Shown one piece after another: positions 16,736-25,863 of a DNA stretch of 64,000 nt (positions within the stretch are counted from its first letter, which is position 1; each line of letters opens with the position of its first letter). Source of the stretch: JBBRYB01 sp038238115. Its GTDB lineage: Bacteria > Actinomycetota > Actinomycetes > Propionibacteriales > Nocardioidaceae. The stretch is taken from positions 1 to 64,000 of the forward strand of contig JBBRYB010000017.1 of the NCBI GenBank assembly GCA_038238115.1, given 5' to 3'. Under the pieces are notes generated by a model. The model did not search any database and had not been told where the DNA came from. It saw only the letters and a program-made list of their open reading frames with translations. A program made the position numbers and the translations under genes.

Positions 16736-17984
16736 GGATGCTCTCCTGTCCCTGCCGGGGGGGCACCGGATAGCCTCCGGCGAACGCGTCGAACTCCTCG
16801 TCCTCGGCGACCGCGTCCTCCTCTTCCCGCTCGGGGATGAACCCGAGGCCGATGAAGATCACCAGCGCGACGGCGGCCGCCACGATGAGGTAGGTGCGGT
16901 TGATCGGCCCGTTGAGCTCGAGGCTAACTGCCCGGATCGTACCGACGGCCAGGATCCAGACGAGCGCGGCAGGGATCAGCCACTTCCAACCGAGCTTCAT
17001 GAACTGGTCGTATCTCATCCGCGGCAGCGTGCCTCGCAGCCAGATGAAGAAGAACACGAACAACAGCACCTTCGTCAAGAACCACAGCACCGGCCAGTAG
17101 CTCTCGTTGGCCCCTTCCCACAGCGAGAGCGGCCAAGGCGCACGCCAGCCGCCGAGAAACAAGGTCGTCGCCAGCATCGAGACCGTCACCATGTTGATGT
17201 ACTCGGCGAGGAAGAAGAACGCGAACTTGATCGAGGAGTACTCGGTGTGGAAGCCGCCCACGAGCTCGCCCTCCGCCTCCGGGAGGTCGAAGGGCGCGCG
17301 GTTGGTCTCACCGACCATCGAGATCGTGTAGATGAGGAAGGACGGCAGCAAGATGACGCCGAACCACAGGTCCTTCTGGGCCTCGACGATGCCAGAGGTC
17401 GACATGGACCCGGCGTAGAGGAAGACCGCGACGAACGACAGCCCCATCGCCACCTCGTAGGAGATGATCTGTGCCGACGAACGCAGGGCTCCCAGCAGCG
17501 AGTACGTCGATCCGGACGACCAGCCGGCGAGCACGATGCCGTAGATGCCCACCGAGGCCACCGCCAGGATGTAGAGCACGCCGACGGGCAGGTCGGTGAG
17601 CTGCAGCGGCGTGCGGGTGTCGGTGAAGGGCACCGTGACCTCGGGACCGAACGGGATGACGGCGACGGCCATGAAGGCCGGGATGGCCGACAGCAGCGGA
17701 GCGACGATGAAGACGGCCTTGTCCACGGCCCGAGGCACGATGTCTTCCTTGAGCATGAGCTTGACGCCGTCGGCGAGGCTCTGCAGCAGGCCGAACGGCC
17801 CATGCACGTTGGGGCCGAGCCGGTGCTGCATGCGGGCGACGACGCGGCGCTCGAACCAGATGTTGAACAGCGTGAACACCATCAAGATGGCGAATGCCAA
17901 GACGACTTTGATGATGATGAGCCACCACGGGTCCTGACCGAAGGCACCGAGGTTGTCGGCAGCGAGTGACACGTGCGGTTGCAT
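16728..17984 (-). CDS. nuoH: NADH-quinone oxidoreductase subunit H
   Basis: 418 residues. The membrane subunit that forms the quinone entry channel with NuoB and NuoD. FNIWFERRVVARMQHRLGPN (about 43-62) and the loop GETNRAPFDLPEAEGELVGG (about 227-246) are the family signatures. Eight or nine helices are followed by a soluble tail of about 35 residues (PEREEEDAVAEDEEF onward) not needed for the fold. The ATG shares its A with the nuoG stop (TGATG). Confidence 0.97.
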   Translation of the reverse strand: MQPHVSLAADNLGAFGQDPWWLIIIKVVLAFAILMVFTLFNIWFERRVVARMQHRLGPNVHGPFGLLQSLADGVKLMLKEDIVPRAVDKAVFIVAPLLSAIPAFMAVAVIPFGPEVTVPFTDTRTPLQLTDLPVGVLYILAVASVGIYGIVLAGWSSGSTYSLLGALRSSAQIISYEVAMGLSFVAVFLYAGSMSTSGIVEAQKDLWFGVILLPSFLIYTISMVGETNRAPFDLPEAEGELVGGFHTEYSSIKFAFFFLAEYINMVTVSMLATTLFLGGWRAPWPLSLWEGANESYWPVLWFLTKVLLFVFFFIWLRGTLPRMRYDQFMKLGWKWLIPAALVWILAVGTIRAVSLELNGPINRTYLIVAAAVALVIFIGLGFIPEREEEDAVAEDEEFDAFAGGYPVPPRQGQESIRG

Positions 17985-20389
17985 CAGCCTGCACCTCCCC
18001 GAACGCGCACCGCAGAGCCCGCACCGGCGCGCAGGTCACGGTGCAGACTGACACCGCCGCTGCGGGACGGCAACCAGACCACGTCGTCGGCGATGTCTCC
18101 AGTGACCGCGGGCAGCGTCAGCGCGCCGGAGTCGGTGGAGACCGTCACCTTGTCCCCCGGGCCCAGGTCGAAGCCTTGCATGCTGGCAGCCGACAGGACC
18201 GCGACCGGGTTGCGAGCCGTGGCGGCCAGGTAGGGCTCACCGTCGATGCCGCGCGAGTCGTCGATCAGCATCCTCCACGACGAGAGCACCATCTCGCCGG
18301 GATGCGGTGCCACGACGGGGACAGCGGGGGTGGGCGTGAACTCGGCACGGGCGCCGTCCCAGGGTCCCAGCTCCCGCATCTCCGAGCGCGCCTCGTCGAC
18401 CGTGCGGAAGCCGAGCGACCGGCCGAGCTCGTCGGCGATGCCCGCCAGCACCCGCACGTCACTCAGAGCGGACGTCTCGACCACAGTCTCGAAGGGACGC
18501 AGGCGGCCCTCCCAGTTGACGAAGGACCCCGCCCGTTCCGCCATGGCGGCGACCGGGAGAACCACATCGGCGCGGCGCGTGACCTCCGACTCACGCACCT
18601 CGAGGCTGACGACGAAGTCAGTGCGGTCGAGCGCCGCGCGGGCGGCGCCCGGATCGGACAGGTCGTCGACCTCGACTCCGCCGACCACGAGCGCCTTGAT
18701 GTCTCCAGCCGTGGCTGCCGCGAGAATCGCGTCGGTGTCACGCCCCAGCGTGGACGAGAGGAGGTCGAGCCCCCAGGCCGCGGCGACGTCGACGCGGGCC
18801 GCGGCATCGGACAGCGGCCTGCCGCCAGGCAACAGGTTGGGCAGCAGACCCGTCTCCAGGGCACCTCGCTCACCGGCTCGGCGCGGGACCCAGGCGAGGC
18901 GTGCCTTGGTGGTGGCCGCCAGCGTGGCCACGGCGCTCAAGGCGCCTGGCGAGGTGGCCATCCGCTCGCCGACGAGGATCACGCCGCCGGCGTCGAGGGC
19001 GACCTCGGGGTCCGATGTGATGGCCGCGATGACCTCCGCCTCGGCACCGGGCCTCGAGCGCAGCAGGGACCCGCGCAGCTTCTGCAGGCCGCGGGAGGAG
19101 TGCGAGGCAACGGAGTAGACCCGGGTGCCGTGCTCCCGGGCCGCCTTGCGGAGCCGCAGGAAGACGATGGGGGACTCCTCCTCCGGCTCGAAGCCGATGA
19201 GGACGACGGCGCTTGCGTGCTCGAGCTGCTCGTAGGTGACCGGGGCGGTCGTGGCAATGGAGGTGGCAAGGAAGTCGGCCTCCTCCGCGGACAACGCCCT
19301 GGCGCGGAAGTCGACGTCGTTGGTGCCCAGCACGGCGCGGGCGAACTTGCCGTAGGCGTAGGAGTCCTCGCTGGTCAGGCGGCCCCCCGCAAGAACGCCG
19401 ACGGCGCTCTGCGCCGCTTTGAGCCCGCGGGCCGCGATCGCGAAGGCCTCCGGCCACGACGCCGGCCGCATCTGGCCCGAGTCCTCGTCGCGCACCATGG
19501 GCCGGGTCAAGCGGTCCTCGAGACGGTCGTAAACGAAACCGAAGCGTCCCTTGTCACAGTTCCACTCCTCGTTGACCCGTGGGTCGTTGCCGGCGAGTCG
19601 ACGCGTCACCTTGCCGCGACGGTGGTCCGTCCGCAGGGCGCACCCCGATGCGCAGTGCTCACACACTGACGGCGTGGAGATCAGGTCGAACGGCCGGGAC
19701 CGGAACCGGTAGGCGGCCGAGGTGAGCGCGCCGACGGGACAGATCTGGATCGTGTTGCCCGAGAAGTAGGACTCGAACGGCTCCTTCTCGTAGATCCCCA
19801 CCTGTTGCAAGGCTCCGCGCTCGATCATGTCGATGAACGGGTCACCGGCAATCTGCTGACTGAACCGCGTGCAGCGTGCGCACAGCACACAACGCTCACG
19901 ATCGAGCAGCACCTGGGCTGAGATGTTGATGGGCTTGGTGAACGTGCGCTTAGTTTCGGTGAAGCGGGTCTCGCCGCGGCCGTTGCTCATCGCCTGGTTC
20001 TGCAGCGGGCACTCGCCGCCCTTGTCGCAGACGGGGCAGTCGAGTGGGTGGTTGATCAGCAGGAACTCCATGTTGCCCTGCTGCGCCTTGTCGGCCACGG
20101 GAGAAGAGTGCTGCGTGCGCACGACCATCCCCGCAGCCACTGCAAGAGTGCAGGACGCCTGTGGCTTGGGGAGGCCGCGGCCGTTGCCGGCGTCGGGCAC
20201 CTCGACGAGACACTGGCGACAGGCGCCCACGGGGTCGAGCAGCGGGTGGTCGCAGAAGCGTGGGATCTGCACGCCGACCTGCTCGGCTGCACGGATCACG
20301 AGTGTGCCTTCGGGGACGGTGACCTCGACGTCGTCGATGGTCAGCGTCACCGTCTTCGCGGCCCGCTCGGTGGCGGCTTGCACGGTCAT
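17984..20389 (-). CDS. nuoG: NADH-quinone oxidoreductase subunit G
   Basis: 801 residues from the ATG at 20389 (ATGA overlap with nuoF). The order of sites is: 2Fe-2S ferredoxin domain with CDHPLLDPVGACRQC (about 37-51), His-Cys3 cluster region CPVCDKGGECPLQN, CVLCARCTRF, then CEHCASGCALRTDHRRGKVT opening the molybdopterin-like domain from about 225. The C-terminal domain retains a molybdopterin dinucleotide-binding-like end (GPGDKVTVSTDSGALTLP). It channels electrons from NuoF/E to NuoI. The domain order and length are normal for actinobacterial NuoG. Confidence 0.96.
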   Translation of the reverse strand: MTVQAATERAAKTVTLTIDDVEVTVPEGTLVIRAAEQVGVQIPRFCDHPLLDPVGACRQCLVEVPDAGNGRGLPKPQASCTLAVAAGMVVRTQHSSPVADKAQQGNMEFLLINHPLDCPVCDKGGECPLQNQAMSNGRGETRFTETKRTFTKPINISAQVLLDRERCVLCARCTRFSQQIAGDPFIDMIERGALQQVGIYEKEPFESYFSGNTIQICPVGALTSAAYRFRSRPFDLISTPSVCEHCASGCALRTDHRRGKVTRRLAGNDPRVNEEWNCDKGRFGFVYDRLEDRLTRPMVRDEDSGQMRPASWPEAFAIAARGLKAAQSAVGVLAGGRLTSEDSYAYGKFARAVLGTNDVDFRARALSAEEADFLATSIATTAPVTYEQLEHASAVVLIGFEPEEESPIVFLRLRKAAREHGTRVYSVASHSSRGLQKLRGSLLRSRPGAEAEVIAAITSDPEVALDAGGVILVGERMATSPGALSAVATLAATTKARLAWVPRRAGERGALETGLLPNLLPGGRPLSDAAARVDVAAAWGLDLLSSTLGRDTDAILAAATAGDIKALVVGGVEVDDLSDPGAARAALDRTDFVVSLEVRESEVTRRADVVLPVAAMAERAGSFVNWEGRLRPFETVVETSALSDVRVLAGIADELGRSLGFRTVDEARSEMRELGPWDGARAEFTPTPAVPVVAPHPGEMVLSSWRMLIDDSRGIDGEPYLAATARNPVAVLSAASMQGFDLGPGDKVTVSTDSGALTLPAVTGDIADDVVWLPSRSGGVSLHRDLRAGAGSAVRVRGGAG

Positions 20390-21750
20390 CCGGTTGCTCC
20401 CGCGGTCGCGGCGGTTGCGCCGGTCCCGGTGCCGCTGCCGCTGACGACGGCGCCGCTTTGGGCGAAGAGGGTGGCAGCCGCCGGGTCGAAGGGGCATCCA
20501 CCTTCGGTGAGGTGGGCGACGTACTCGTCGCGGAAGTACTGGATCGAGGACGTAATCGGCGAGGTCGCACCGTCCCCCAGCGCGCAGAACGCTCGTCCGA
20601 GGATGTTGTCGCAGAGGTCGACCAGCATGTCGAGGTCCCTCTCCTGGCCCTGGCCGTTCTCGAGCTTCGCGAGCGTCTGCACGAGCCACCAGGTGCCCTC
20701 ACGGCAGGGCGTGCACTTCCCGCACGACTCGTGCTTGTAGAACTCGGTCCACCGCAGTACGGCACGGACGACGCAGGTGGTCTCGTCGAAGACCTGGAGC
20801 GCCTTCGTACCGAGCATCGAGCCGGCCGCACCGACCGCCTCGTAGTCGAGCGGCACGTCCAGGTGCTCCGCGGTGAGGATCGGCGTCGAGGAGCCACCGG
20901 GCGTCCAGAACTTCAGCTCGTGTCCCTCGCGAACGCCTCCGGAGACGTCGAGGAGGTCGCGAAGCGTGATGCCCAACGGTGCTTCGTACTGGCCGGGATT
21001 CGTGACGTGTCCCGACAGGGAGTACAGCGTCATGCCCTTGCTCTTCTCGGTGCCCATCGCCGAGAACCAGTCGGCGCCGTTGTTGACGATGCAGGGCACC
21101 GAGGCGATCGACTCAACGTTGTTGATCACGGTCGGGGAGGCATACAGCCCGGCGACGGCGGGGAAGGGCGGGCGAAGCCGCGGCTGGCCCCGGCGGCCTT
21201 CGAGGGAGTCGAGCATAGCCGTCTCCTCGCCGCAGATGTAGGCACCTGCCCCTGCGTGGATGACGAGCTCGAGGTCGTAGCCGGAACCATGGATGTTGGT
21301 GCCGAGGTGGCCGGCCAGGTAGGCCTCCTGGACGGCGCGCTGCAGACGGCGTACGACGTGCAGCACCTCACCGCGCACGTAGATGAAGGCGTGGTTGGCC
21401 CGGATGGCGTAGGCCGAGATGATCACGCCTTCGACGAGCGTGTGCGGGCTCGCCATCATCAGCGGGATGTCCTTGCAGGTGCCAGGTTCGGACTCGTCGG
21501 CGTTGACGACCAGGTAGTGCGGCTTGCCGTCACCTTGCGGGATAAAACCCCACTTCATGCCGGTAGGGAACCCTGCGCCGCCCCGCCCGCGCAGTCCGGA
21601 GTCCTTGACGAGCTGGATGAGGTCGTCCTGTTTGTATCCGAACGCCTTGCGCAGGCCGGAGTAACCGCCGCCGTCCTCATAGGCGGCGAGCGTCCAGGCT
21701 CGATCGGTGTCCCAGTTGTCGGAGAGCACGGGAGTCAGCGTGTCGACCAT
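20386..21750 (-). CDS. nuoF: NADH-quinone oxidoreductase subunit F
   Basis: 454 residues. It binds NADH, FMN and cluster N3. GRGGAGFPTGMKW (about 55-67) is the NADH-binding glycine loop, NADESEPGTCKD (about 84-95) contacts FMN, and ESCGKCTPCREG (about 344-355) holds the 4Fe-4S cysteines. The last 20 or so residues are a Gly/Ala/Thr/Ser tail of low complexity. The ATG shares a base with the nuoE stop (TGATG). Confidence 0.97.
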   Translation of the reverse strand: MVDTLTPVLSDNWDTDRAWTLAAYEDGGGYSGLRKAFGYKQDDLIQLVKDSGLRGRGGAGFPTGMKWGFIPQGDGKPHYLVVNADESEPGTCKDIPLMMASPHTLVEGVIISAYAIRANHAFIYVRGEVLHVVRRLQRAVQEAYLAGHLGTNIHGSGYDLELVIHAGAGAYICGEETAMLDSLEGRRGQPRLRPPFPAVAGLYASPTVINNVESIASVPCIVNNGADWFSAMGTEKSKGMTLYSLSGHVTNPGQYEAPLGITLRDLLDVSGGVREGHELKFWTPGGSSTPILTAEHLDVPLDYEAVGAAGSMLGTKALQVFDETTCVVRAVLRWTEFYKHESCGKCTPCREGTWWLVQTLAKLENGQGQERDLDMLVDLCDNILGRAFCALGDGATSPITSSIQYFRDEYVAHLTEGGCPFDPAAATLFAQSGAVVSGSGTGTGATAATAGATG

Positions 21751-22613
21751 CAGCGGCCCTTCCCCTCGGTGTCCTCAGTGGTGCCTGCGCCGGGCTTGGC
21801 CGACTCGGCGGTGTCTGCGTCCGAGGTGTCGACGAGAGTCTCGGACTCGGCCCGTGACGTGTCGGCCTGCTCGGCCGCGCCGACGGCGTCATCGGCCGTG
21901 CCGGAGGTGTTCGCGCCCTCGCGGTCCGGTGCTCGCCACCCGCGCCGGCGGGCCAGACGCAGCCCTGCCAGCGTCGCGGCCCCCGCTGCCGGACCTTCGT
22001 CGGTCCGGTCGTCGGGAAAGCCCGCCAACACCCGCTCGGCCTGCCGCCAGCTGCAGACGCGGGCCCCGCGGGTCGCTGTCACCTCGGCGCCTGCGCGTAG
22101 GGAGTCGACGAGCTCAACAGCCGACTCCGGCGTCTGGTTGTCGAAGAACTCCCAGTTGACCATGACGACGGGAGCGTAGTCGCAGGCGGCGTTGCACTCG
22201 ACGTGCTCCAGCGTGATCCGCTTGTCGTCGGTGGTTTCGTCGTTGCCGATGCCGAGGTGGTCCTTCAACCGCTCGAAGATCGCGTCGCCGCCCATGATCG
22301 CGCACAGCGTGTTGGTGCAGACGCCGACGTGGTAGTCACCGACCGCGCGCCGCTTGTACATCGTGTAGAACGTGGCAACCGCGGACACCTCCGCGGCCGA
22401 CAGGCCCAGCAGATCGGCGCAGACCTCGATGCCCTCCGCGGTGACATAGCCCTCGACGCTCTGCATGAGGTGAAGCATGGGCAGCAGAGCCGAACGTGCC
22501 TGGGGGTAGCGCGAGGCGAGGTCACGCAGCTCAGTGACAGTTGCCGCCGAAAGCCCACGTGCGGCATCTAGCTGCTGCGACGGGGATGGTGCAGACGTCT
22601 CCATGTTGCTCAC
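21750..22613 (-). CDS. nuoE: NADH-quinone oxidoreductase subunit E with long acidic tail
   Basis: 287 residues. The thioredoxin-like fold occupies about 15-185, with the 2Fe-2S cysteines in GVCTNTLCAIMGG and HVECNAACDYAPVV. The last 80-100 residues are disordered-looking, rich in Ala, Thr, Asp and Glu, and absent from the minimal family domain. The GTG at 22613 overlaps the nuoD stop as GTGA; an ATG three codons in (METSAPSP) is an alternative. It partners NuoF in the NADH dehydrogenase module. Confidence 0.95.
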   Translation of the reverse strand: MSNMETSAPSPSQQLDAARGLSAATVTELRDLASRYPQARSALLPMLHLMQSVEGYVTAEGIEVCADLLGLSAAEVSAVATFYTMYKRRAVGDYHVGVCTNTLCAIMGGDAIFERLKDHLGIGNDETTDDKRITLEHVECNAACDYAPVVMVNWEFFDNQTPESAVELVDSLRAGAEVTATRGARVCSWRQAERVLAGFPDDRTDEGPAAGAATLAGLRLARRRGWRAPDREGANTSGTADDAVGAAEQADTSRAESETLVDTSDADTAESAKPGAGTTEDTEGKGR

Positions 22614-23953
22614 CTGTCGACGCCGCCCATCACCGGGTCAATGCTCGCCACCGCGACGATGACGTCGGCGAGCAGCCCGCCCTCGCACATCGCGGGCGCA
22701 GCCTGCAGGTTGACAAATGACGGGTCCCGGAAATGGGCGCGGTAGGGGCGGGTGCCGCCGTCGGACACGATGTGGGCGCCGAGCTCGCCGCGCGGTGACT
22801 CCACTGGGACGTAGGCCTGGCCCGTCGGCACCCGGTAGCCCTCGGTCACGAGCTTGAAGTGGTGGATCAACGCCTCCATCGACTCACCCATGATGTGGCG
22901 GATGTGGTCCAGCGAGTTGCCCATGCCGTCGGACCCCACGGCGAGCTGGGCCGGCCACCCGATCTTCTTGTCACCGATCATGACCGGAGCTCCCTCGAGG
23001 CCCCGCAGGCGCTCCGCGCACTGCTCGACGATCTTGAGCGACTCCCACATCTCGTCGACCCGGATCCGGAACCGGCCGTAAGCGTCCGGGGTATCCCAGC
23101 ACTTGACGTCGAAGTCGTAGGTCTCGTAGCCGGAGTAGGGCTGCTGCTTGCGCAGGTCCCACTCGTAGCCGGTCGAGCGCAGCACCGGCCCGGAGATGCC
23201 GAGGGCCAGACACCCGGCGAGGTCCAGGTAGCCGACGTCGACGAGCCGCCCCTTGAAGATGGGGTTGGCGTTGCAGAGGGCGGCGTACTCCGGCAACCGC
23301 TTCTTCATCACGCCGATGAACTCGTGGATTTTCTCCAAGGCACCTGGGGGCATGTCCTGCGAGATGCCCCCAGGGCGGATGAAGGCGTGGTTCATCCGCA
23401 GACCGGTGATGAGCTCGAACAAGTCGAGGACGAGCTCCCGCTCGCGGAAGCCGATCGTCATCACGGTCAGCGCGCCGATCTCCAAGCCTCCGGTCGCGAT
23501 CGCCACCAGGTGCGACGAGATCCGGTTGAGCTCCATGAGCAGGACGCGCATGACCTGCGCCTTCTCGGGGATGTCCGCCTCGATGTCGAGCAGCCGCTCG
23601 ACGCCGAGGCAATAGGTCGCCTCGTTGTAGAAGGGGGCCAGGTAGTCCATCCGGGTGCAGAACGTCACGCCCTGCGTCCAGTTGCGGTACTCCATGTTCT
23701 TCTCGATGCCGGTGTGGAGGTAGCCGATGCCACAGCGGCATTCGACGACCGTCTCGCCGTCGAGCTCGAGGATCAGCCGAAGCACGCCGTGTGTGGACGG
23801 GTGCTGAGGCCCCATGTTGACGACGACGCGTTCGTCGGCTTCGAGGTCGATGCCGGACACGACCGAGTCCCAGTCCTGACCGGTCACGGTGAAGACCTTG
23901 CCGGAGGTGGTGTCCTGCTCGGTGGCGTAGGGGTCGTGCAGCGTGCCAGTCAT
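22610..23953 (-). CDS. nuoD: NADH-quinone oxidoreductase subunit D
   Basis: 447 residues. The 49-kDa-type subunit that shapes the quinone pocket with NuoB. MGPQHPSTHGVLRLILELDG (about 47-66) contains the catalytic His, and GGISQDMPPG (about 194-203) is the second signature. The C-terminal ESPRGELGAHIVSDGGTRPY is fully conserved in type. The ATG shares a base with the nuoC stop. A stretch of about 30 residues before the core is typical of actinobacteria. Confidence 0.97.
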   Translation of the reverse strand: MTGTLHDPYATEQDTTSGKVFTVTGQDWDSVVSGIDLEADERVVVNMGPQHPSTHGVLRLILELDGETVVECRCGIGYLHTGIEKNMEYRNWTQGVTFCTRMDYLAPFYNEATYCLGVERLLDIEADIPEKAQVMRVLLMELNRISSHLVAIATGGLEIGALTVMTIGFRERELVLDLFELITGLRMNHAFIRPGGISQDMPPGALEKIHEFIGVMKKRLPEYAALCNANPIFKGRLVDVGYLDLAGCLALGISGPVLRSTGYEWDLRKQQPYSGYETYDFDVKCWDTPDAYGRFRIRVDEMWESLKIVEQCAERLRGLEGAPVMIGDKKIGWPAQLAVGSDGMGNSLDHIRHIMGESMEALIHHFKLVTEGYRVPTGQAYVPVESPRGELGAHIVSDGGTRPYRAHFRDPSFVNLQAAPAMCEGGLLADVIVAVASIDPVMGGVDR

Positions 23954-24804
23954 CAGTTGTACGTCCTCCGCTGGTCGGGCGGCGGGATCGTCGCCCCCTT
24001 GTACTCGACCGGGATCCCGCCCAGCGGGTAGTCCTTGCGCTGGGGGTGCCCGGGCCAGTCGTCGGGCATCTCGATGCGCGTCAGCGCCGGATGCCCGTCG
24101 AAGACGATGCCGAAGAAGTCAAAGGTCTCGCGCTCGTGCCAGTCGTTCGTCGGGTAGATGGCGACGACTGACGGGATGTGCGGGTCTTCGTCAGGGCAGG
24201 TCACCTCGACCCGGATACGGCGGTTGTGCGTCATCGACAGCAGATGGTAGACAGCGTGCAGCTCGGCACCTGTCTCGTGCGGGTAATGGACGCCGCTGAC
24301 GCCGCTGCAGAACTCGAAGCGCAGTTCGGCGTCGTCTCGCAGGTGCTGCATCACCGACGGCAGGTGCTCACGCTCCACATGGAACGTGATCTCGCCGCGA
24401 TGTACGACTACCTTGCTCACGGCGCCGGCCACACCGCTCGATGCCAGCCGCGCCTCGAGCTGGTCGGCTGCCACGTCGAACCATCCGCCGTACGGGCGCT
24501 GGGTGGACCCGGGAATCGCCACCGGACGCACGAGCCCGCCATAGCCTGACGTGTCGCCGGTGCCGGCAACCCCGAACATGCCGTGGCGGACGTCGACGAC
24601 GTCGAGGTCCTGGTGCGGCGGGAGCGGGCCGGGGTCGTCGCTGACGACCATCTCGTTGTCCGCCAGGGACTTGTCCTGCACGGACCTCTGGTCGGCCGGC
24701 TTGTCCGCCATCGACCGCTCACCCACCGGCTTCTCCGGTACGCCGCTGGGCTGTCCGGCCGGCGGCATCGGAGGCGGCTTGTCGTCAGACTGCTTGTCGC
24801 TCAT
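23953..24804 (-). CDS. nuoC: NADH-quinone oxidoreductase subunit C with charged N-terminal extension
   Basis: 283 residues. The family core (30-kDa domain) begins only near residue 85 and includes HYPHETGAELHAVYHLLSM-type and ERETFDFFGIVFDGHPALTR segments, ending with DYPLGGIPVEYKGA. The preceding 80 residues are a repetitive charged stretch with three similar Ala-Asp-Lys/Arg-Ser-Met/Val units and many Pro residues. ATG at 24804 overlaps the nuoB stop as ATGA. The long N-terminal extension is common in actinobacteria but variable in sequence. Confidence 0.96.
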   Translation of the reverse strand: MSDKQSDDKPPPMPPAGQPSGVPEKPVGERSMADKPADQRSVQDKSLADNEMVVSDDPGPLPPHQDLDVVDVRHGMFGVAGTGDTSGYGGLVRPVAIPGSTQRPYGGWFDVAADQLEARLASSGVAGAVSKVVVHRGEITFHVEREHLPSVMQHLRDDAELRFEFCSGVSGVHYPHETGAELHAVYHLLSMTHNRRIRVEVTCPDEDPHIPSVVAIYPTNDWHERETFDFFGIVFDGHPALTRIEMPDDWPGHPQRKDYPLGGIPVEYKGATIPPPDQRRTYN

Positions 24805-25355
24805 CGCAGCAGACCCGTCATCGACGAGGTCGGTGCCGCGTCGAGGGCGGCATGCTCCGACGCCCGGACCTCGGCCAGCCGGTCCGCGCCGAGCTTGCCG
24901 TGCTGGATGTTGCTGTGCAACTTGAGCACGGCGTCGATGAGCATCTCAGGACGCGGCGGGCAGCCCGGCAGGTACATGTGGACGGGGACGACGTGGTCGA
25001 CGCCCTGCACGATCGCGTAGTTGTTGAACATGCCACCGCTGCTCGCACAGACGCCCATCGCGAGAACCCACTTCGGTGCGGCCATCTGGTCGTAGATCTG
25101 GCGCAGGACCGGAGCCATCTTCTGGCTTACTCGCCCAGCGACGATCATCAGGTCGGCCTGGCGCGGTGACGCTCTGAACACCTCCATGCCGAAACGCGCT
25201 ATGTCGTAACGCGGCCCGCCAGACGTCATCATCTCGATCGCGCAGCAGGCCAAGCCGAAGGTCGCTGGCCACAGCGACGCCTTGCGAAAGTAGCCGGCCA
25301 ACCCCTCGACGGTCGAGAGCAGCACTCCCGACGGCAGCTTGTCCTCGATTCCCAT
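24801..25355 (-). CDS. nuoB: NADH-quinone oxidoreductase subunit B
   Basis: 184 residues from the ATG at 25355, preceded by GAGGCGG at six-base spacing; an upstream TTG is less likely. It carries terminal cluster N2, bound by the tandem cysteines in FGLACCAIEMM (about 33-43) with CASSGGMFNNYA and the late PGCPPRPE. It starts 63 bp after nuoA, the widest gap within the operon. Confidence 0.97.
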   Translation of the reverse strand: MGIEDKLPSGVLLSTVEGLAGYFRKASLWPATFGLACCAIEMMTSGGPRYDIARFGMEVFRASPRQADLMIVAGRVSQKMAPVLRQIYDQMAAPKWVLAMGVCASSGGMFNNYAIVQGVDHVVPVHMYLPGCPPRPEMLIDAVLKLHSNIQHGKLGADRLAEVRASEHAALDAAPTSSMTGLLR

Positions 25356-25418
25356 CCTCAACCGCCTCGCTCGTGGCTCGCGCCCATCAGGTCTTCGACG
25401 TCCATCAGGCTCTTCCCT

Positions 25419-25778
25419 TCAGTCCCACTCGAGTCCGCCGCGCCGCCACACGTAGGCGTAGGCGATGAAGACCGTGCCGATGAAGACCACCATCTCGATC
25501 AAACCGAAAAGCTTCATCGAGTCGAAGAAGACGGCCCACGGGAACAAGAAGATGATCTCGATGTCGAAGACGATGAACAGCATGGCGGTGATGTAGTACT
25601 TCACCGGGAACTTGCCACCCCCGACCGGCTGTGGTGTGGGCTGGATCCCGCACTCGTAGGAGTCGAGCTTTGCGCGGTTGTAGCGCTTCGGACCGATCAG
25701 CGTGCTGGCGGCCACGGACCCGATCGCGAAGAGGGCCGCGAGCAGTCCAAGACCGAGGATGGGGACATATTCACTCAC
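25419..25778 (-). CDS. nuoA: NADH-quinone oxidoreductase subunit A
   Basis: 119 residues, three transmembrane helices. The conserved loop KLDSYECGIQPTPQPVGGGKF (20 of its residues fit the NuoA signature YECG) follows helix 1, and FDIEIIFLFPWAV lies in helix 2. The start is a GTG at 25778 with GGAGCGAG upstream. It is the first gene of the 14-subunit operon, separated from menJ by 85 bp on the same strand, so menJ and nuo could share a transcript. Confidence 0.96.
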   Translation of the reverse strand: MSEYVPILGLGLLAALFAIGSVAASTLIGPKRYNRAKLDSYECGIQPTPQPVGGGKFPVKYYITAMLFIVFDIEIIFLFPWAVFFDSMKLFGLIEMVVFIGTVFIAYAYVWRRGGLEWD

Positions 25779-25863
25779 GCGTCTCGCTCCTGTCTGCCGG
25801 TGGCTGCTGACGTTCGAAACTGCTCCGTCACCGAGTTCGCCTCATCCTAGGACCGCCGCATCG

